Assembly: GCF_029893355.1 (NCBI RefSeq)
Contig: NZ_JARZAI010000028.1
Coordinates: 1 to 64,000, forward strand
DNA: 64,000 nucleotides
Direction of reading: 5' to 3'
Source of the DNA: Kitasatospora sp. MAA4
Lineage (GTDB): Bacteria > Actinomycetota > Actinomycetes > Streptomycetales > Streptomycetaceae
A model generated the notes under the pieces. It was not told the origin of the DNA, did no database searches, and worked only from the letters and a program-made list of their open reading frames with translations. Positions within the stretch are counted from its first letter, which is position 1. Every line of letters begins with the position of its first letter. Position numbers and translations under genes: made by a program. Below, piece by piece: positions 17,143-32,495 of this stretch.

Positions 17143-17862
17143 GTGCAGCGCAGCAAGGCCCTCAAGGCCGCAGACGCCAAGGTCGTAGACCGCCTGTACG
17201 CCCCGCTCGAGGCCATCCGCCTCGCCCGCGAGACGTCCACCACCAAGTTCGACGCGACCGTCGAGGTTGCCATGCGTCTGGGTGTCGACCCGCGCAAGGC
17301 CGACCAGATGGTCCGCAGCACCGTCAACCTGCCGCACGGCACCGGTAAGACCGCCCGGGTCCTGGTCTTCGCGACCGGCGACCGTGCAGAGGCTGCGCTG
17401 GCTGCGGGCGCCGACATCGTGGGCTCCGACGAGCTCATCGACGAGGTCGCCAAGGGCCGTCTGGACTTCGACGCCGTCGTCGCCACCCCGGACCTCATGG
17501 GCAAGGTCGGCCGCCTCGGCCGCGTGCTCGGTCCCCGTGGCCTGATGCCGAACCCGAAGACCGGAACGGTCACCCCGGACGTGGCGAAGGCTGTCACGGA
17601 CATCAAGGGCGGCAAGATCGAGTTCCGCGTGGACAAGCACTCGAACCTGCACTTCATCATCGGGAAGACCTCCTTCACCGACGAGCAGCTGGTCGAGAAC
17701 TACGCCGCGGCGCTGGACGAGGTCCTCCGGGCCAAGCCGTCCGCCGCCAAGGGCCGCTACATCAAGAAGACCGCGGTCTCCACCACCATGGGCCCCGGCA
17801 TCCAGGTGGACCCGAACAAGACCCGCAACCTCATGGTCGAGGAGGACCCGGCCTCGATCTGA
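17143..17862 (+). CDS. rplA: 50S ribosomal protein L1
   Basis: 239 residues, GTG with CAGGAG upstream. Forms the L1 stalk and often represses its own operon by binding mRNA. Signature regions: RSKALKAADAKVV, RLGVDPRKADQMVRSTVNLP, GRLGRVLGPRGLMPNPKTGT and the C-terminal GPGIQVDPNKTRNLM. The upstream 75-bp gap contains CTTTTTTCC. The gene is followed by a terminator. Confidence 0.98.
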   Translation: MQRSKALKAADAKVVDRLYAPLEAIRLARETSTTKFDATVEVAMRLGVDPRKADQMVRSTVNLPHGTGKTARVLVFATGDRAEAALAAGADIVGSDELIDEVAKGRLDFDAVVATPDLMGKVGRLGRVLGPRGLMPNPKTGTVTPDVAKAVTDIKGGKIEFRVDKHSNLHFIIGKTSFTDEQLVENYAAALDEVLRAKPSAAKGRYIKKTAVSTTMGPGIQVDPNKTRNLMVEEDPASI

Positions 17863-17902
17863 CCTCTCCAGGTCTGACGTGCCGTAGGTCTGACGTACCA
17901 CC

Positions 17903-17935
17903 AGGACCCGTACCCCTTCCGGGGGTGCGGGTCCT
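17903..17935 (+). terminator. rplKA operon terminator
   Basis: AGGACCCGTACCCC pairs with GGGGTGCGGGTCCT around a short TTCC-containing loop. A strong GC-rich stem 40 nt after the rplA stop. Confidence 0.85.
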
Positions 17936-18013
17936 GCGTCGTTCCGGGGACGGCCCGGGGAACCAAACCCGGTTGCCGGGGTGTCCTCGGTTTCAGTTAG
18001 AGTCCGCTGGTCG

Positions 18014-18043
18014 TTTGATCTGAGAAGTTTTGATCTGAGAAGT
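18014..18043 (+). repeat. Perfect tandem 15-bp direct repeat upstream of the first lipoprotein gene
   Basis: TTTGATCTGAGAAGT occurs twice back-to-back (18014-18028 and 18029-18043) and ends 17 nt before the GTG start. It is far more AT-rich than its surroundings. It could be a regulator binding site or part of the 5' leader; no -10 element is obvious behind it. Confidence 0.8.
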
Positions 18044-18060
18044 AACAAGGGGGAGTTGTC

Positions 18061-18957
18061 GTGCGAGCAGTGCGGATCGCGTCGGCGGTGGCGGCATCGG
18101 CTCTGCTGGTCGGGGCCCTGGCGGCCTGCGGCAGCAGCGCCAAGAAGAGCACGGACGTCCTGCCGACCGCCGTGGCGAGCGCCGCGGGTGCGGGCGCGGG
18201 CGGCGGAGCGGCGGGTTCGCTCGGCCCGAAGGCCGACCTGCTGGCCGCGGCCGCGGTCATGCAGAAGGCCGGCAGCGCCAAGCTGGCGGTCAGCTCGGCG
18301 GGCGGCAAGGCCGACGAGGGCACCGGCCTGTACTCCTGGGGCGGCGCCCAGCCGGCCATGGACATCTCCGAGCAGCAGTCCGGCCAGGCGATGAAGGTCC
18401 GGATGGTCGGCGGCGTGATGTACCTCGGGGTGAGCGACCAGCAGGCGGCCGCCGTCGGTGGCAAGCACTGGATCAAGCTCGACGGCACCGGCCCGGCCGG
18501 CAGCATGACCGCCAACTTCCAGGCGCTGGCCATGATGGTGAACCCGGCCGTCCAGCTCACCGCCGCCGCGCAGGGCGGCAAGCTCAGCAAGGTCGGCTCC
18601 GAGTCGCTGGACGGGGCGAGCACCGAGCACTACCAGAGCGTGATGCCCACCGCGACCATGGTGGCCTCCGTCCCGAACCTCTCGGACGCCGATCGCAAGA
18701 CGGTGCTGACCGCGCTGACCCAGGAGGGCTCCACGATCACCTCCGACTTCTGGCTGAACGGCCAGCACCAGCTGGTCCAGCAGAAGGAGGTCGGCACGAA
18801 CGACGCCTCGGCCGCGCCGTCCGCGGACCAGAGCACCGCCACCACCACGAAGTACTCCGACTTCGGCGTGAAGGTCACCGTGACGGCTCCGCCGGCGAGC
18901 GACCAGGTCGCGCCGGCCGACCAGCTCAAGCTGCTCGGCGTGATGATGGGCGGCTGA
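18061..18957 (+). CDS. Secreted lipoprotein (LppX/LprG-like fold family)
   Basis: 298 residues, GTG with AAGGGGGAG. N-terminal lipoprotein signal MRAVRIASAVAASALLVGALAACGSS with lipobox LAAC (lipidated Cys about residue 23). The rest is a soluble domain with alternating strands. The C-terminal half has ASTEHYQSVMPTATMV and SDFWLNGQHQLVQQ, matching the corresponding part of the next gene, so the two are tandem paralogues. Such proteins between rplA and rplJ are typical of Streptomyces. The LppX/LprG relation is inferred from the overall pattern. Role unknown, possibly lipid or cell-envelope related. Confidence 0.85.
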   Translation: MRAVRIASAVAASALLVGALAACGSSAKKSTDVLPTAVASAAGAGAGGGAAGSLGPKADLLAAAAVMQKAGSAKLAVSSAGGKADEGTGLYSWGGAQPAMDISEQQSGQAMKVRMVGGVMYLGVSDQQAAAVGGKHWIKLDGTGPAGSMTANFQALAMMVNPAVQLTAAAQGGKLSKVGSESLDGASTEHYQSVMPTATMVASVPNLSDADRKTVLTALTQEGSTITSDFWLNGQHQLVQQKEVGTNDASAAPSADQSTATTTKYSDFGVKVTVTAPPASDQVAPADQLKLLGVMMGG

Positions 18958-18999
18958 CTGCCGGCCCGGGGCGCGTACCGTGCCCCGGGCCGGCAGTCA
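18955..18999 (+). terminator. Terminator between the two lipoprotein genes
   Basis: An 18-bp perfect stem (18955-18972 with 18982-18999) that begins inside the stop codon of the first gene. Despite the paralogy, the two genes are therefore mostly separate transcription units. Confidence 0.85.
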
Positions 19000-19061
19000 G
19001 CCGGGGGCTGTCTCAGCGGGACGTGGCAACCTGAAGGGACTGAGTGGACCAGGAGGCAAGG

Positions 19062-19919
19062 GTGGCGGGACGGCGCACGGCAGCGGCACTGGCGATCGCG
19101 ATTACGATGATCGGCACGCTAGCGGCCTGCGGCGGGGGAGCGGGCGACCAGCCCGGGTCCTCGGCCTCCCCGTCCGCCAGCGCCTCGCCCTCGGAGGGCT
19201 CCAAGTCCGCCGACCGCTCCCCGCACGGCGTCCTGGTCTCGTCCGAGCAGGGGCTGCTGACCACCCGCCGGGCCAAGATCAGCTACCAGCTGAGCAGCAC
19301 CTCGGCCGGCCGCTCCGACAGTGAGAGCGGCGACGGAGTGCTCTTCTGGGCACCGCGGACGGTGATGCAGCTCCAGCGGACCGTCGACGGCACCAGCAGC
19401 CAGCTGATCGTCCTGGACACCGTCTCCTACCAGGGCGGCGACGCCGCCACCGCGGCCCGGCTCGGCGGCCGGCACTGGGAGAAGTCCGCCGAGGTCACCG
19501 GACCGGACGGGCGCACCGAGACCCCGTTCGCGCAGCTGATCGACCAGCTCAACCCGCAGGTAGCGGTGGCCGGTGCGGCCGCCGCCGCGGATCTTCAGCT
19601 GCTGGGCGAGGAGAAGCTGGGCGAGAGCACCGTCCAGCACTACCGGGCGACCGTCTCGGTGGCCGACTACGTCGCGGCCCAGCAGCCCCTGCTGACCGCC
19701 TACCGCCAGCAGCAGCTGGCCACGGCGCTCTCCCAGGGCGGCGTGACCACGCTCGACCTCGACCTCTGGCTCAACGACCACGACCAGCTGGTGAAGCTGG
19801 AGCGGTCCGGCCAGGGCGGTCAGGGCGGCTTCGACGAGACCGTGCTCTTCAGCGACTACGGCGGCGCCTTCTCGGTGCAGGCCCCGGCGGAGAGCGACAC
19901 CCAGGACGCCGGCCAGTAG
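19062..19919 (+). CDS. Secreted lipoprotein, paralogue of the preceding gene
   Basis: 285 residues from GTG 19062, chosen because AGGAGG lies 5 nt upstream; a GTG at 19044 would add 6 residues. Lipoprotein signal VAGRRTAAALAIAITMIGTLAACGGG with lipobox LAAC, then a Ser/Pro linker. The mature domain repeats the layout of the upstream gene (STVQHYRATVSVADYV, LDLWLNDHDQLVKLE). Probably a surface-exposed ligand- or lipid-binding protein; function unknown. Confidence 0.85.
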   Translation: MAGRRTAAALAIAITMIGTLAACGGGAGDQPGSSASPSASASPSEGSKSADRSPHGVLVSSEQGLLTTRRAKISYQLSSTSAGRSDSESGDGVLFWAPRTVMQLQRTVDGTSSQLIVLDTVSYQGGDAATAARLGGRHWEKSAEVTGPDGRTETPFAQLIDQLNPQVAVAGAAAAADLQLLGEEKLGESTVQHYRATVSVADYVAAQQPLLTAYRQQQLATALSQGGVTTLDLDLWLNDHDQLVKLERSGQGGQGGFDETVLFSDYGGAFSVQAPAESDTQDAGQ

Positions 19920-19923
19920 CGAT

Positions 19924-19952
19924 TTGGCCCGCGAGCCAATCACCCGTACTCT
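19924..19952 (+). promoter_or_regulatory. rplJL promoter
   Basis: TTGGCC (19924-19929), 17-bp spacer, TACTCT (19947-19952). Same -35 as the rplK promoter. The -35 begins 5 bp after the lipoprotein stop. Confidence 0.75.
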
Positions 19953-20269
19953 GGTGGAAGCCAAAGACCGCTGGTTGTTGCCGTGTGTCCGCAAGGATGC
20001 GTGGTGACCGAAGGATCTGCGCATTGTCGCAGGCAGCCCGCGCAGGAGTGTTTGGAGCTTGGACTTCCGGTCCCGTGGTTCGCCGCGTGACTGTCGAGGT
20101 TCTCATGAGCCCCGTGCGCCTGCGCACCGGGGCTCTCAGTGTTTTCGCACCACGGCGCGTCCGTGGCGCGGATCTTCCGAGAGCACTCCTATCCGCGCGG
20201 TCCGAGGCGTAGTAGGTCGACTTGTCCAAGGTCGGCCGACCTCGACATCACGGAAGGAGGCGTAAGCCT
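19953..20269 (+). promoter_or_regulatory. rplJ 5' leader (L10-leader-type autoregulatory RNA) with internal hairpin
   Basis: About 310 nt of untranslated leader precede rplJ. In many bacteria the L10(L12)4 complex binds such a leader and represses the operon; that is established for the family and inferred here. A GC-rich stem, GAGCCCCGTGCG with CGCACCGGGGCTC (20107-20135), is followed by TCAGTGTTTTCG and looks like an attenuator. No credible gene lies inside. Confidence 0.6.
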
Positions 20270-20842
20270 ATGGCAAGGCCCGACAAGGCCGCTGCCGTCG
20301 CAGAGATCACGGACAAGTTCCGTACCTCGAACGCGGCAGTGCTGACCGAGTACCGCGGTCTGACGGTGAAGCAGGTCAAGAACCTGCGTCGCTCGCTGGG
20401 CGAGAACGCCCAGTACGCCGTGGTGAAGAACACGCTGACCAAGATTGCGGCCAACGAGGCCGGGATCTCTGTGCTGGACGACCTGTTCACGGGTCCGACG
20501 GCTGTCGCCTTCGTCACCGGTGACCCGGTGGAGTCGGCGAAGGCTCTGCGTGACTTCGCCAAGGAGAACCCCGCTCTCATCATCAAGGGCGGTGTCCTTG
20601 ACGGTAAGGCGCTGACCGCCGATGAGATCAAGAAGCTCGCGGACCTCGAGTCCCGCGAGGTGCTGCTCGCCAAGCTGGCCGGCGGCCTGAAGGCGTCCAT
20701 GGCCAAGGCCGCGGCGACCTTCCAGGCTCCGCTGGTGGAGTTCGCCCGCACTGCCGAGGCACTCCGCGCGAAGGTCGAGCAGGGCGGTGCCGGTACGCCG
20801 GCTCCCGCCGAGGCCGAGGACACCACCGAGGCTGCCGAGTAA
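20270..20842 (+). CDS. rplJ: 50S ribosomal protein L10
   Basis: 190 residues from ATG 20270, with GGAAGGAGG upstream. Base of the L7/L12 stalk. N-terminal rRNA-binding domain with TEYRGLTVKQVKNLRRSLGE and VVKNTLTKIA. The C-terminal helix that binds L12 dimers is followed by an Ala/Glu/Pro-rich tail (TPAPAEAEDTTEAAE). An operon with rplL 111 bp downstream. Confidence 0.98.
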   Translation: MARPDKAAAVAEITDKFRTSNAAVLTEYRGLTVKQVKNLRRSLGENAQYAVVKNTLTKIAANEAGISVLDDLFTGPTAVAFVTGDPVESAKALRDFAKENPALIIKGGVLDGKALTADEIKKLADLESREVLLAKLAGGLKASMAKAAATFQAPLVEFARTAEALRAKVEQGGAGTPAPAEAEDTTEAAE

Positions 20843-20953
20843 TTCAGGCCCAGGCCTGAAGCGCTCAGCGTCCGGTACCTCCGGTCGCAGCGGGCCCGTA
20901 CGCCCGCCATCCCGTACATCCGGCACCTGCCGAAATAGTGGAAGGACGCCATC

Positions 20954-21334
20954 ATGGCGAAGCTGTCCCAGGACGAGCTGCTCGCGCAGTTCGAGACCCT
21001 GACCCTCATCGAGCTGTCCGAGTTCGTCAAGGCGTTCGAGGAGAAGTTCGACGTCAAGGCTGCCGCCCCGGTCGCCATCGCCGCCGGTGGCGCTGCCGCC
21101 GTCGCCGACGAGGTCGAGGAGCAGGACGAGTTCGACGTCATCCTCGAGTCCGCTGGTGACAAGAAGATCCAGGTCATCAAGGAGGTGCGCGCCCTGACCT
21201 CCCTCGGCCTGAAGGAGGCCAAGGACCTCGTTGACGGCACCCCGAAGCCGGTCCTGGAGAAGGTTGCCAAGGACGCGGCCGAGAAGGCCAAGGAGCAGCT
21301 CGAGGCTGCCGGCGCCAAGGTCACCATCAAGTGA
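20954..21334 (+). CDS. rplL: 50S ribosomal protein L7/L12
   Basis: 126 residues. N-terminal dimerisation/L10-binding part (LSQDELLAQFETLTLIELSEFVKAFEEKF), Ala/Gly/Pro hinge, and C-terminal factor-binding domain with KIQVIKEVRALTSLGLKEAK and the end LEAAGAKVTIK. Recruits EF-G, EF-Tu and IF2 to the ribosome. Confidence 0.98.
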   Translation: MAKLSQDELLAQFETLTLIELSEFVKAFEEKFDVKAAAPVAIAAGGAAAVADEVEEQDEFDVILESAGDKKIQVIKEVRALTSLGLKEAKDLVDGTPKPVLEKVAKDAAEKAKEQLEAAGAKVTIK

Positions 21335-21360
21335 CCCAGCGCTCCTGACCGGAGCTCTCG

Positions 21361-21400
21361 GGCCGGGCCGGCCACCCCTCACGGGGTGGTCGGCCCGGCC
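21361..21400 (+). terminator. Terminator after rplL
   Basis: An 18-bp stem with G-T pairs (21361-21378 with 21383-21400, loop TCAC), followed by TGCTTTCGTTT. Confidence 0.85.
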
Positions 21401-22161
21401 TGCTTTCGTTTCCGGGTCCGCCCAGCCGTACGAACAGATGTTCGGCCATAGTCTGGCCGATTGTGCCCTCGGCACTGTCGGTCCGGGCCGGTATCGTGAT
21501 CGTTGTCGTCAACCGCAGGGCTGTACGGCACGGGCGCAGGGTCCTCACCACGGGTTCTTGTAACGCTGGGGCCGCCGGGAGCGATGAACTGCGCGAGGCT
21601 CTCGCCGCAGGCGGGGCCTTGACGAACCGCACGCGGCGCGCGATTCTCAAGGCGCGCGCCGACACCGCGGAGGCAGTCGGCCGTTAGTTTGAGTGTCCCT
21701 GGATGCATAACCCGGGGTCATGGCGGGAAATGACTCAACGTGAGTCGCGGTGCCGGCCTCGATGCGAGGTGGGGCACCGCTGTGGTGCGAGGTGCCACCC
21801 TTCGGGGTGTGCAGCAGTGGCGACAAGGCAGGGACCACCCTGCGGTTCGGCCCCCGGCAGGGGGTGCGGGGCCGTTCGGGTGGCTACCGGAGGGAGTGTC
21901 CGATTCGGTCTCCGAATCAGGACTGGACAGCAGTGTGCCTATTGGCTACACTGTCCCTTTGCGCTGCCTGTTAGCTGCTCCGTGACTCGTCGCCCGGAGT
22001 TCGCGCTGCCCTGATGGGGCCTGGCATCGCCTCCGCAAAGCGGCTCTGACCTGGGATTCACCTCCCGGCTGAGACCCACGGCGCCGGAGGCGAGACCTAG
22101 CCCGACAAGAGCCGGCCGGTACGCGCGCAGTGAGCTCCGAGCCCTCGGAAGGACCCCCCTC
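21401..22161 (+). other. Long rplL-rpoB intergenic region including the rpoB leader
   Basis: Apart from the promoter at 21924-21952 I see no convincing gene here. A 74-codon open frame at 21463-21687 has some codon-like GC3 bias in its second half but no ribosome-binding site and no recognisable domain. A small CACCC-TTCG-GGGTG hairpin lies near 21795-21810. The transcript from the predicted promoter would have a leader of about 200 nt. Confidence 0.6.
21924..21952 (+). promoter_or_regulatory. rpoBC promoter
   Basis: TGGACA (21924-21929), 17-bp spacer, TACACT (21947-21952), about 200 bp before the rpoB start. A strong sigma-70/HrdB-type match. Confidence 0.75.
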
Positions 22162-25635
<3,474 letters not shown>

Positions 25636-25643
25636 CGGAGGCC

Positions 25644-25672
25644 GGGCCGGCCACCTACCAGGTGGCCGGCCC
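25644..25672 (+). terminator. Hairpin in the rpoB-rpoC gap
   Basis: A 13-bp stem (25644-25656 with 25660-25672) with no U-run. It is probably a processing or mRNA-stability element, or a weak terminator, inside the rpoBC operon. Confidence 0.55.
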
Positions 25673-25736
25673 GCCCCCAGGCCCCCCTCAGACCAGATGA
25701 ACGACTTTCGACTTACGAAAGAGGGCTTGACGACCA

Positions 25737-29627
<3,891 letters not shown>

Positions 29628-29643
29628 CGGTCACCGCACCAAG

Positions 29644-29682
29644 CCGCAGGGCGGCCACCCCACCGGGGTGGCCGCCCTGCGG
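29644..29682 (+). terminator. rpoBC operon terminator
   Basis: An 18-bp perfect stem (29644-29661 with 29665-29682) with loop ACC, followed by CGTTTCTC. Confidence 0.9.
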
Positions 29683-29805
29683 CGTTTCTCCCCCGTGCGG
29701 GGGAGGGCGGCAAACCGCTCGGGCGGGTGATCCGGTGGCGCGGGTGCGGCGGGCAGGCTGTGGTGGTCGGTTCGGAGCGTCCGGATCGCTGCCGAGAGGA
29801 ACCCG

Positions 29806-30489
29806 ATGCACCCGCGCCTGCTCCGCCTGCTCACCACCACCGGTATCACCGCCTTCGTCGCCGTCGGGATGTCGGGCTGCTTCCTCGGCGACGACCAGAA
29901 GCAGGACGTCAGCTACGGGGTGAGCGGCCAGGTCCGCACCCTGGTGATCGAGGGGCACACCGGCGACGTCAAGGTCACCGGCGGCGGCACGGCGGTCGAG
30001 GTGACGGAGCACCAGAACTACCGCGACAAGCCACCGGCCACCACCCACGCCGTCGTCGACGGCACGCTCACCCTGACGTACGACTGCTCCGGCTGCGGTG
30101 TCGGCTACGACGTCCAGGTGCCGGCCGGCACGGTGGTCAAGGTGCAGGCGGAGACCGGCAACGTGCTGCTGGCCGGCCTCACCGCCGACGTCCAGGCGGC
30201 CACCCGGACCGGCGACGTGGGCGCCTCCGGGCTCGGCTCGACCGGCGGCGCCGAGTTGAGCGCCCAGACCGGCAGCGTCACCGCGGCCTTCACCGTCGAC
30301 CCGCAGCGGGTGGCGGCCAGCACGCAGACCGGCAACGTCCGGGTCTCCGTACCGCTGGGCCCCGGCTACGCGGTCCGCGCCACGACGGACACCGGCAACG
30401 TCAAGGTGTCGATCCCGCGGCAGGACGGCGCCGCCCGCACGATCACCGCCACGGCGGGCACCGGCAACGTGACGGTCAACGGTGCGTGA
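29806..30489 (+). CDS. DUF4097-type beta-repeat lipoprotein
   Basis: 227 residues, ATG with GAGAGGAA upstream. Signal peptide with lipobox-like MSGC (Cys about residue 25). The mature part has repeated GDV/GNV turns (TGDVKVTG, TGNVLLAG, TGDVGASG, TGSVTAAF, TGNVRVSV, TGNVKVSI, TGNVTVNG), typical of the DUF4097 right-handed beta-helix family. Its end overlaps the region just before a two-component kinase gene, so it may be an extracytoplasmic partner of that system (inference). Confidence 0.8.
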   Translation: MHPRLLRLLTTTGITAFVAVGMSGCFLGDDQKQDVSYGVSGQVRTLVIEGHTGDVKVTGGGTAVEVTEHQNYRDKPPATTHAVVDGTLTLTYDCSGCGVGYDVQVPAGTVVKVQAETGNVLLAGLTADVQAATRTGDVGASGLGSTGGAELSAQTGSVTAAFTVDPQRVAASTQTGNVRVSVPLGPGYAVRATTDTGNVKVSIPRQDGAARTITATAGTGNVTVNGA

Positions 30490-30580
30490 CCTGGTGGCCG
30501 CCCGCGGCCTGCGCCCGCCCGTACGGCAAGATCATCCCGGCGGGGGCGGGGTGCTCCCGTACGGCGGGGGAGGGGCGGAC

Positions 30581-31789
30581 GTGGAACGGATATCGCGCTG
30601 GGAGGCGCGCGGCAAGGAGCTGCTCGACCGGTTGCAGTGGCGCTCGGGCCGGCTGAACCCGTACGTCGCGGACAGCCTGTGGGCGCTGGCGTCCGCGCTG
30701 GTCTCGGCCTGGTCGGTGCTGCACGACAACCCGCACTCTGCGTGGTGGGTGTACCTGCTGGCGGTCTCCACCGCGCTGCCGCTGCCCTGGCGCCGCCGGG
30801 CGCCGTTCACGGTCTTCCTGGCGACCGGTGTGCCCGCGATCGCGCTGAGCATCGTGGCGCACTCCGCGCAGGCGCAGATCCCGATCTTCGTGGTGCTGAT
30901 GAGCTACACCATCGGTGACCGCTGCCGCGACTGGCAGCGCTGGCTGCTGGTGGCGATCGTGGTGCCGGCCAACATCCTGGGCACCCACTCGCCGGACGGC
31001 GCGCTGTTCAGCCTGATCACCTCGCTGGGCCCGTTCGTCTTCGGTTCGGTGGTGCGCGGCTGGCGGAGGAAGGCCAGGGCCCAGGAGGAGCGCGCGCACC
31101 AGGCGGGCGAACGGGCGGCCACCGAGGCGGCCCGCGCGGTGGCCGAGGAGCGCGGCCGGATCGCCCGCGAGATGCACGACATCCTGGCGCACGCCGTCTC
31201 GCTGATGGTGATCCAGGCCGAGGCGGGCCCGGTGGTGGTGCACAGCGATCCGGAGCGGGCGATCAAGGCCTTCGACACCATCGCCGACTCCGGCCGCGAC
31301 GCGATGGTGCAGCTGCGCCGGGTGCTCGGGGTGCTCAAGGAGGAGGGCGCCGGCCCCGAGCTGGCACCGCAGCCGACGCTGGCCGAGCTGCCGGCGGTGG
31401 CCGAGCGGGTCCGTCAGGCGGGCCTCCAGGTGGACCTCCAACTCGTCGGGCTGGAGCGTACGATGCCCTCGGACATCGAGGCGGCCGCCTATCGGATCGT
31501 CCAGGAGGCCCTCACCAACACCGTCAAGCACGCGGGCGCGGACCACGCCGCCGTGCGGCTCGCGCGGGTCGGCGCGGTGCTGGAGATCGCGGTCTGCGAC
31601 AACGGGCGCGGCGTGCCGCGGACGGGTGCCGGCGGGGCCGCGGTGAGCGGCTGGTCCGGCGGGCGCGGGCTGGTCGGCATCCGGGAGCGGGCCGCGGCCT
31701 GCGGGGGCCGGGCCGAGGCCGGAGCCGGACCGGACGGCGTGGGATTCCTGGTGACCGCCCAACTACCGCTGGGCGCCGAGAGACTGTGA
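30581..31789 (+). CDS. Sensor histidine kinase, NarL/DesK type
   Basis: 402 residues from GTG 30581, preceded by GGGGGAGGGG; an in-frame GTG at 30482 is possible but has no such site. About 4-6 membrane helices (about 22-165). HisKA_3 dimerisation domain with EERGRIAREMHDILAHAVSL, phospho-acceptor His199, then a short ATPase domain with EALTNTVKHAGADHA, DNGRGVP and GRGLVGIRERAAACGG. Actinomycete kinase of unknown signal; partner is the next gene, 14 bp downstream. Confidence 0.93.
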   Translation: MERISRWEARGKELLDRLQWRSGRLNPYVADSLWALASALVSAWSVLHDNPHSAWWVYLLAVSTALPLPWRRRAPFTVFLATGVPAIALSIVAHSAQAQIPIFVVLMSYTIGDRCRDWQRWLLVAIVVPANILGTHSPDGALFSLITSLGPFVFGSVVRGWRRKARAQEERAHQAGERAATEAARAVAEERGRIAREMHDILAHAVSLMVIQAEAGPVVVHSDPERAIKAFDTIADSGRDAMVQLRRVLGVLKEEGAGPELAPQPTLAELPAVAERVRQAGLQVDLQLVGLERTMPSDIEAAAYRIVQEALTNTVKHAGADHAAVRLARVGAVLEIAVCDNGRGVPRTGAGGAAVSGWSGGRGLVGIRERAAACGGRAEAGAGPDGVGFLVTAQLPLGAERL

Positions 31790-31803
31790 ACGGGAGGAAC
31801 GGC

Positions 31804-32493
31804 ATGGCCGCGATACGGGTGGTGGTCGCCGATGACCAGGAGCTGGTGCGGGCCGGGTTCGGCATGATCCTGGACGCCCAGCCGGACATCGAGGTGGTCG
31901 CCGAGGCCTGCAACGGCGCCGAGGCGGTCGAGGCGGTCGCCGCGCACCGCCCCGACGTCCTGCTGCTGGACGTCCGGATGCCGGTGATGGACGGCCTGGA
32001 GGCGGCCCGCCGGGTCTGCGCCGAGTACGCCGAGACCAAGGTGATCATGCTGACCACCTTCGACATCGACGACTACGTCTACGACGCGCTGTACGCGGGG
32101 GCCAGCGGCTTCCTGCTCAAGGACGTCCGCCGGGACGATCTGGCGCACGGCGTCCGGCTGGTGGCCTCCGGCGAGGCGCTGCTGGCGCCCTCCGTCACCC
32201 GACGCCTGATCAGCGAGTTCGCGGCCCGCAGGCCGGCCGCCGCGGCCGGCCCCGGCGCCGGGGTGCGCGCGCCGTCCAAGCTGCTGGAGCAGTTGACGGC
32301 CCGTGAGCAGGAGACCCTGCGGCTGCTGGCCCGCGGCTGCTCCAACGCGGAGATCGCCGCCGAGCTGGTGGTCAGCGAGCACACCGTCAAGACGCACGTC
32401 AGCAACGTCCTGAGCAAGCTCCACCTGCGCGACCGGGTGCACGCGGTGGTCTTCGCGTACGAGGCGGGCGCGGTGGTGGCCGGCGAGTCCTGA
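31804..32493 (+). CDS. LuxR/NarL family response regulator
   Basis: 229 residues from ATG 31804, with GGGAGG upstream. Receiver domain with VVVADDQELVRAG, phospho-acceptor Asp56 (LLLDVRMPV) and Lys in GFLLKDVRRDDL. C-terminal HTH: LTAREQETLRLLARGCSNAE followed by IAAELVVSEHTVKTHVSNVL. Cognate partner of the upstream kinase. Target genes unknown. Convergent with the next gene, 2 bp apart. Confidence 0.95.
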   Translation: MAAIRVVVADDQELVRAGFGMILDAQPDIEVVAEACNGAEAVEAVAAHRPDVLLLDVRMPVMDGLEAARRVCAEYAETKVIMLTTFDIDDYVYDALYAGASGFLLKDVRRDDLAHGVRLVASGEALLAPSVTRRLISEFAARRPAAAAGPGAGVRAPSKLLEQLTAREQETLRLLARGCSNAEIAAELVVSEHTVKTHVSNVLSKLHLRDRVHAVVFAYEAGAVVAGES

Positions 32494-32495
32494 GA

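Noticed and set aside
21463..21687. 74-codon open frame in the rplL-rpoB gap
   Set aside because: No ribosome-binding site or recognisable domain; kept only as a possible relic.
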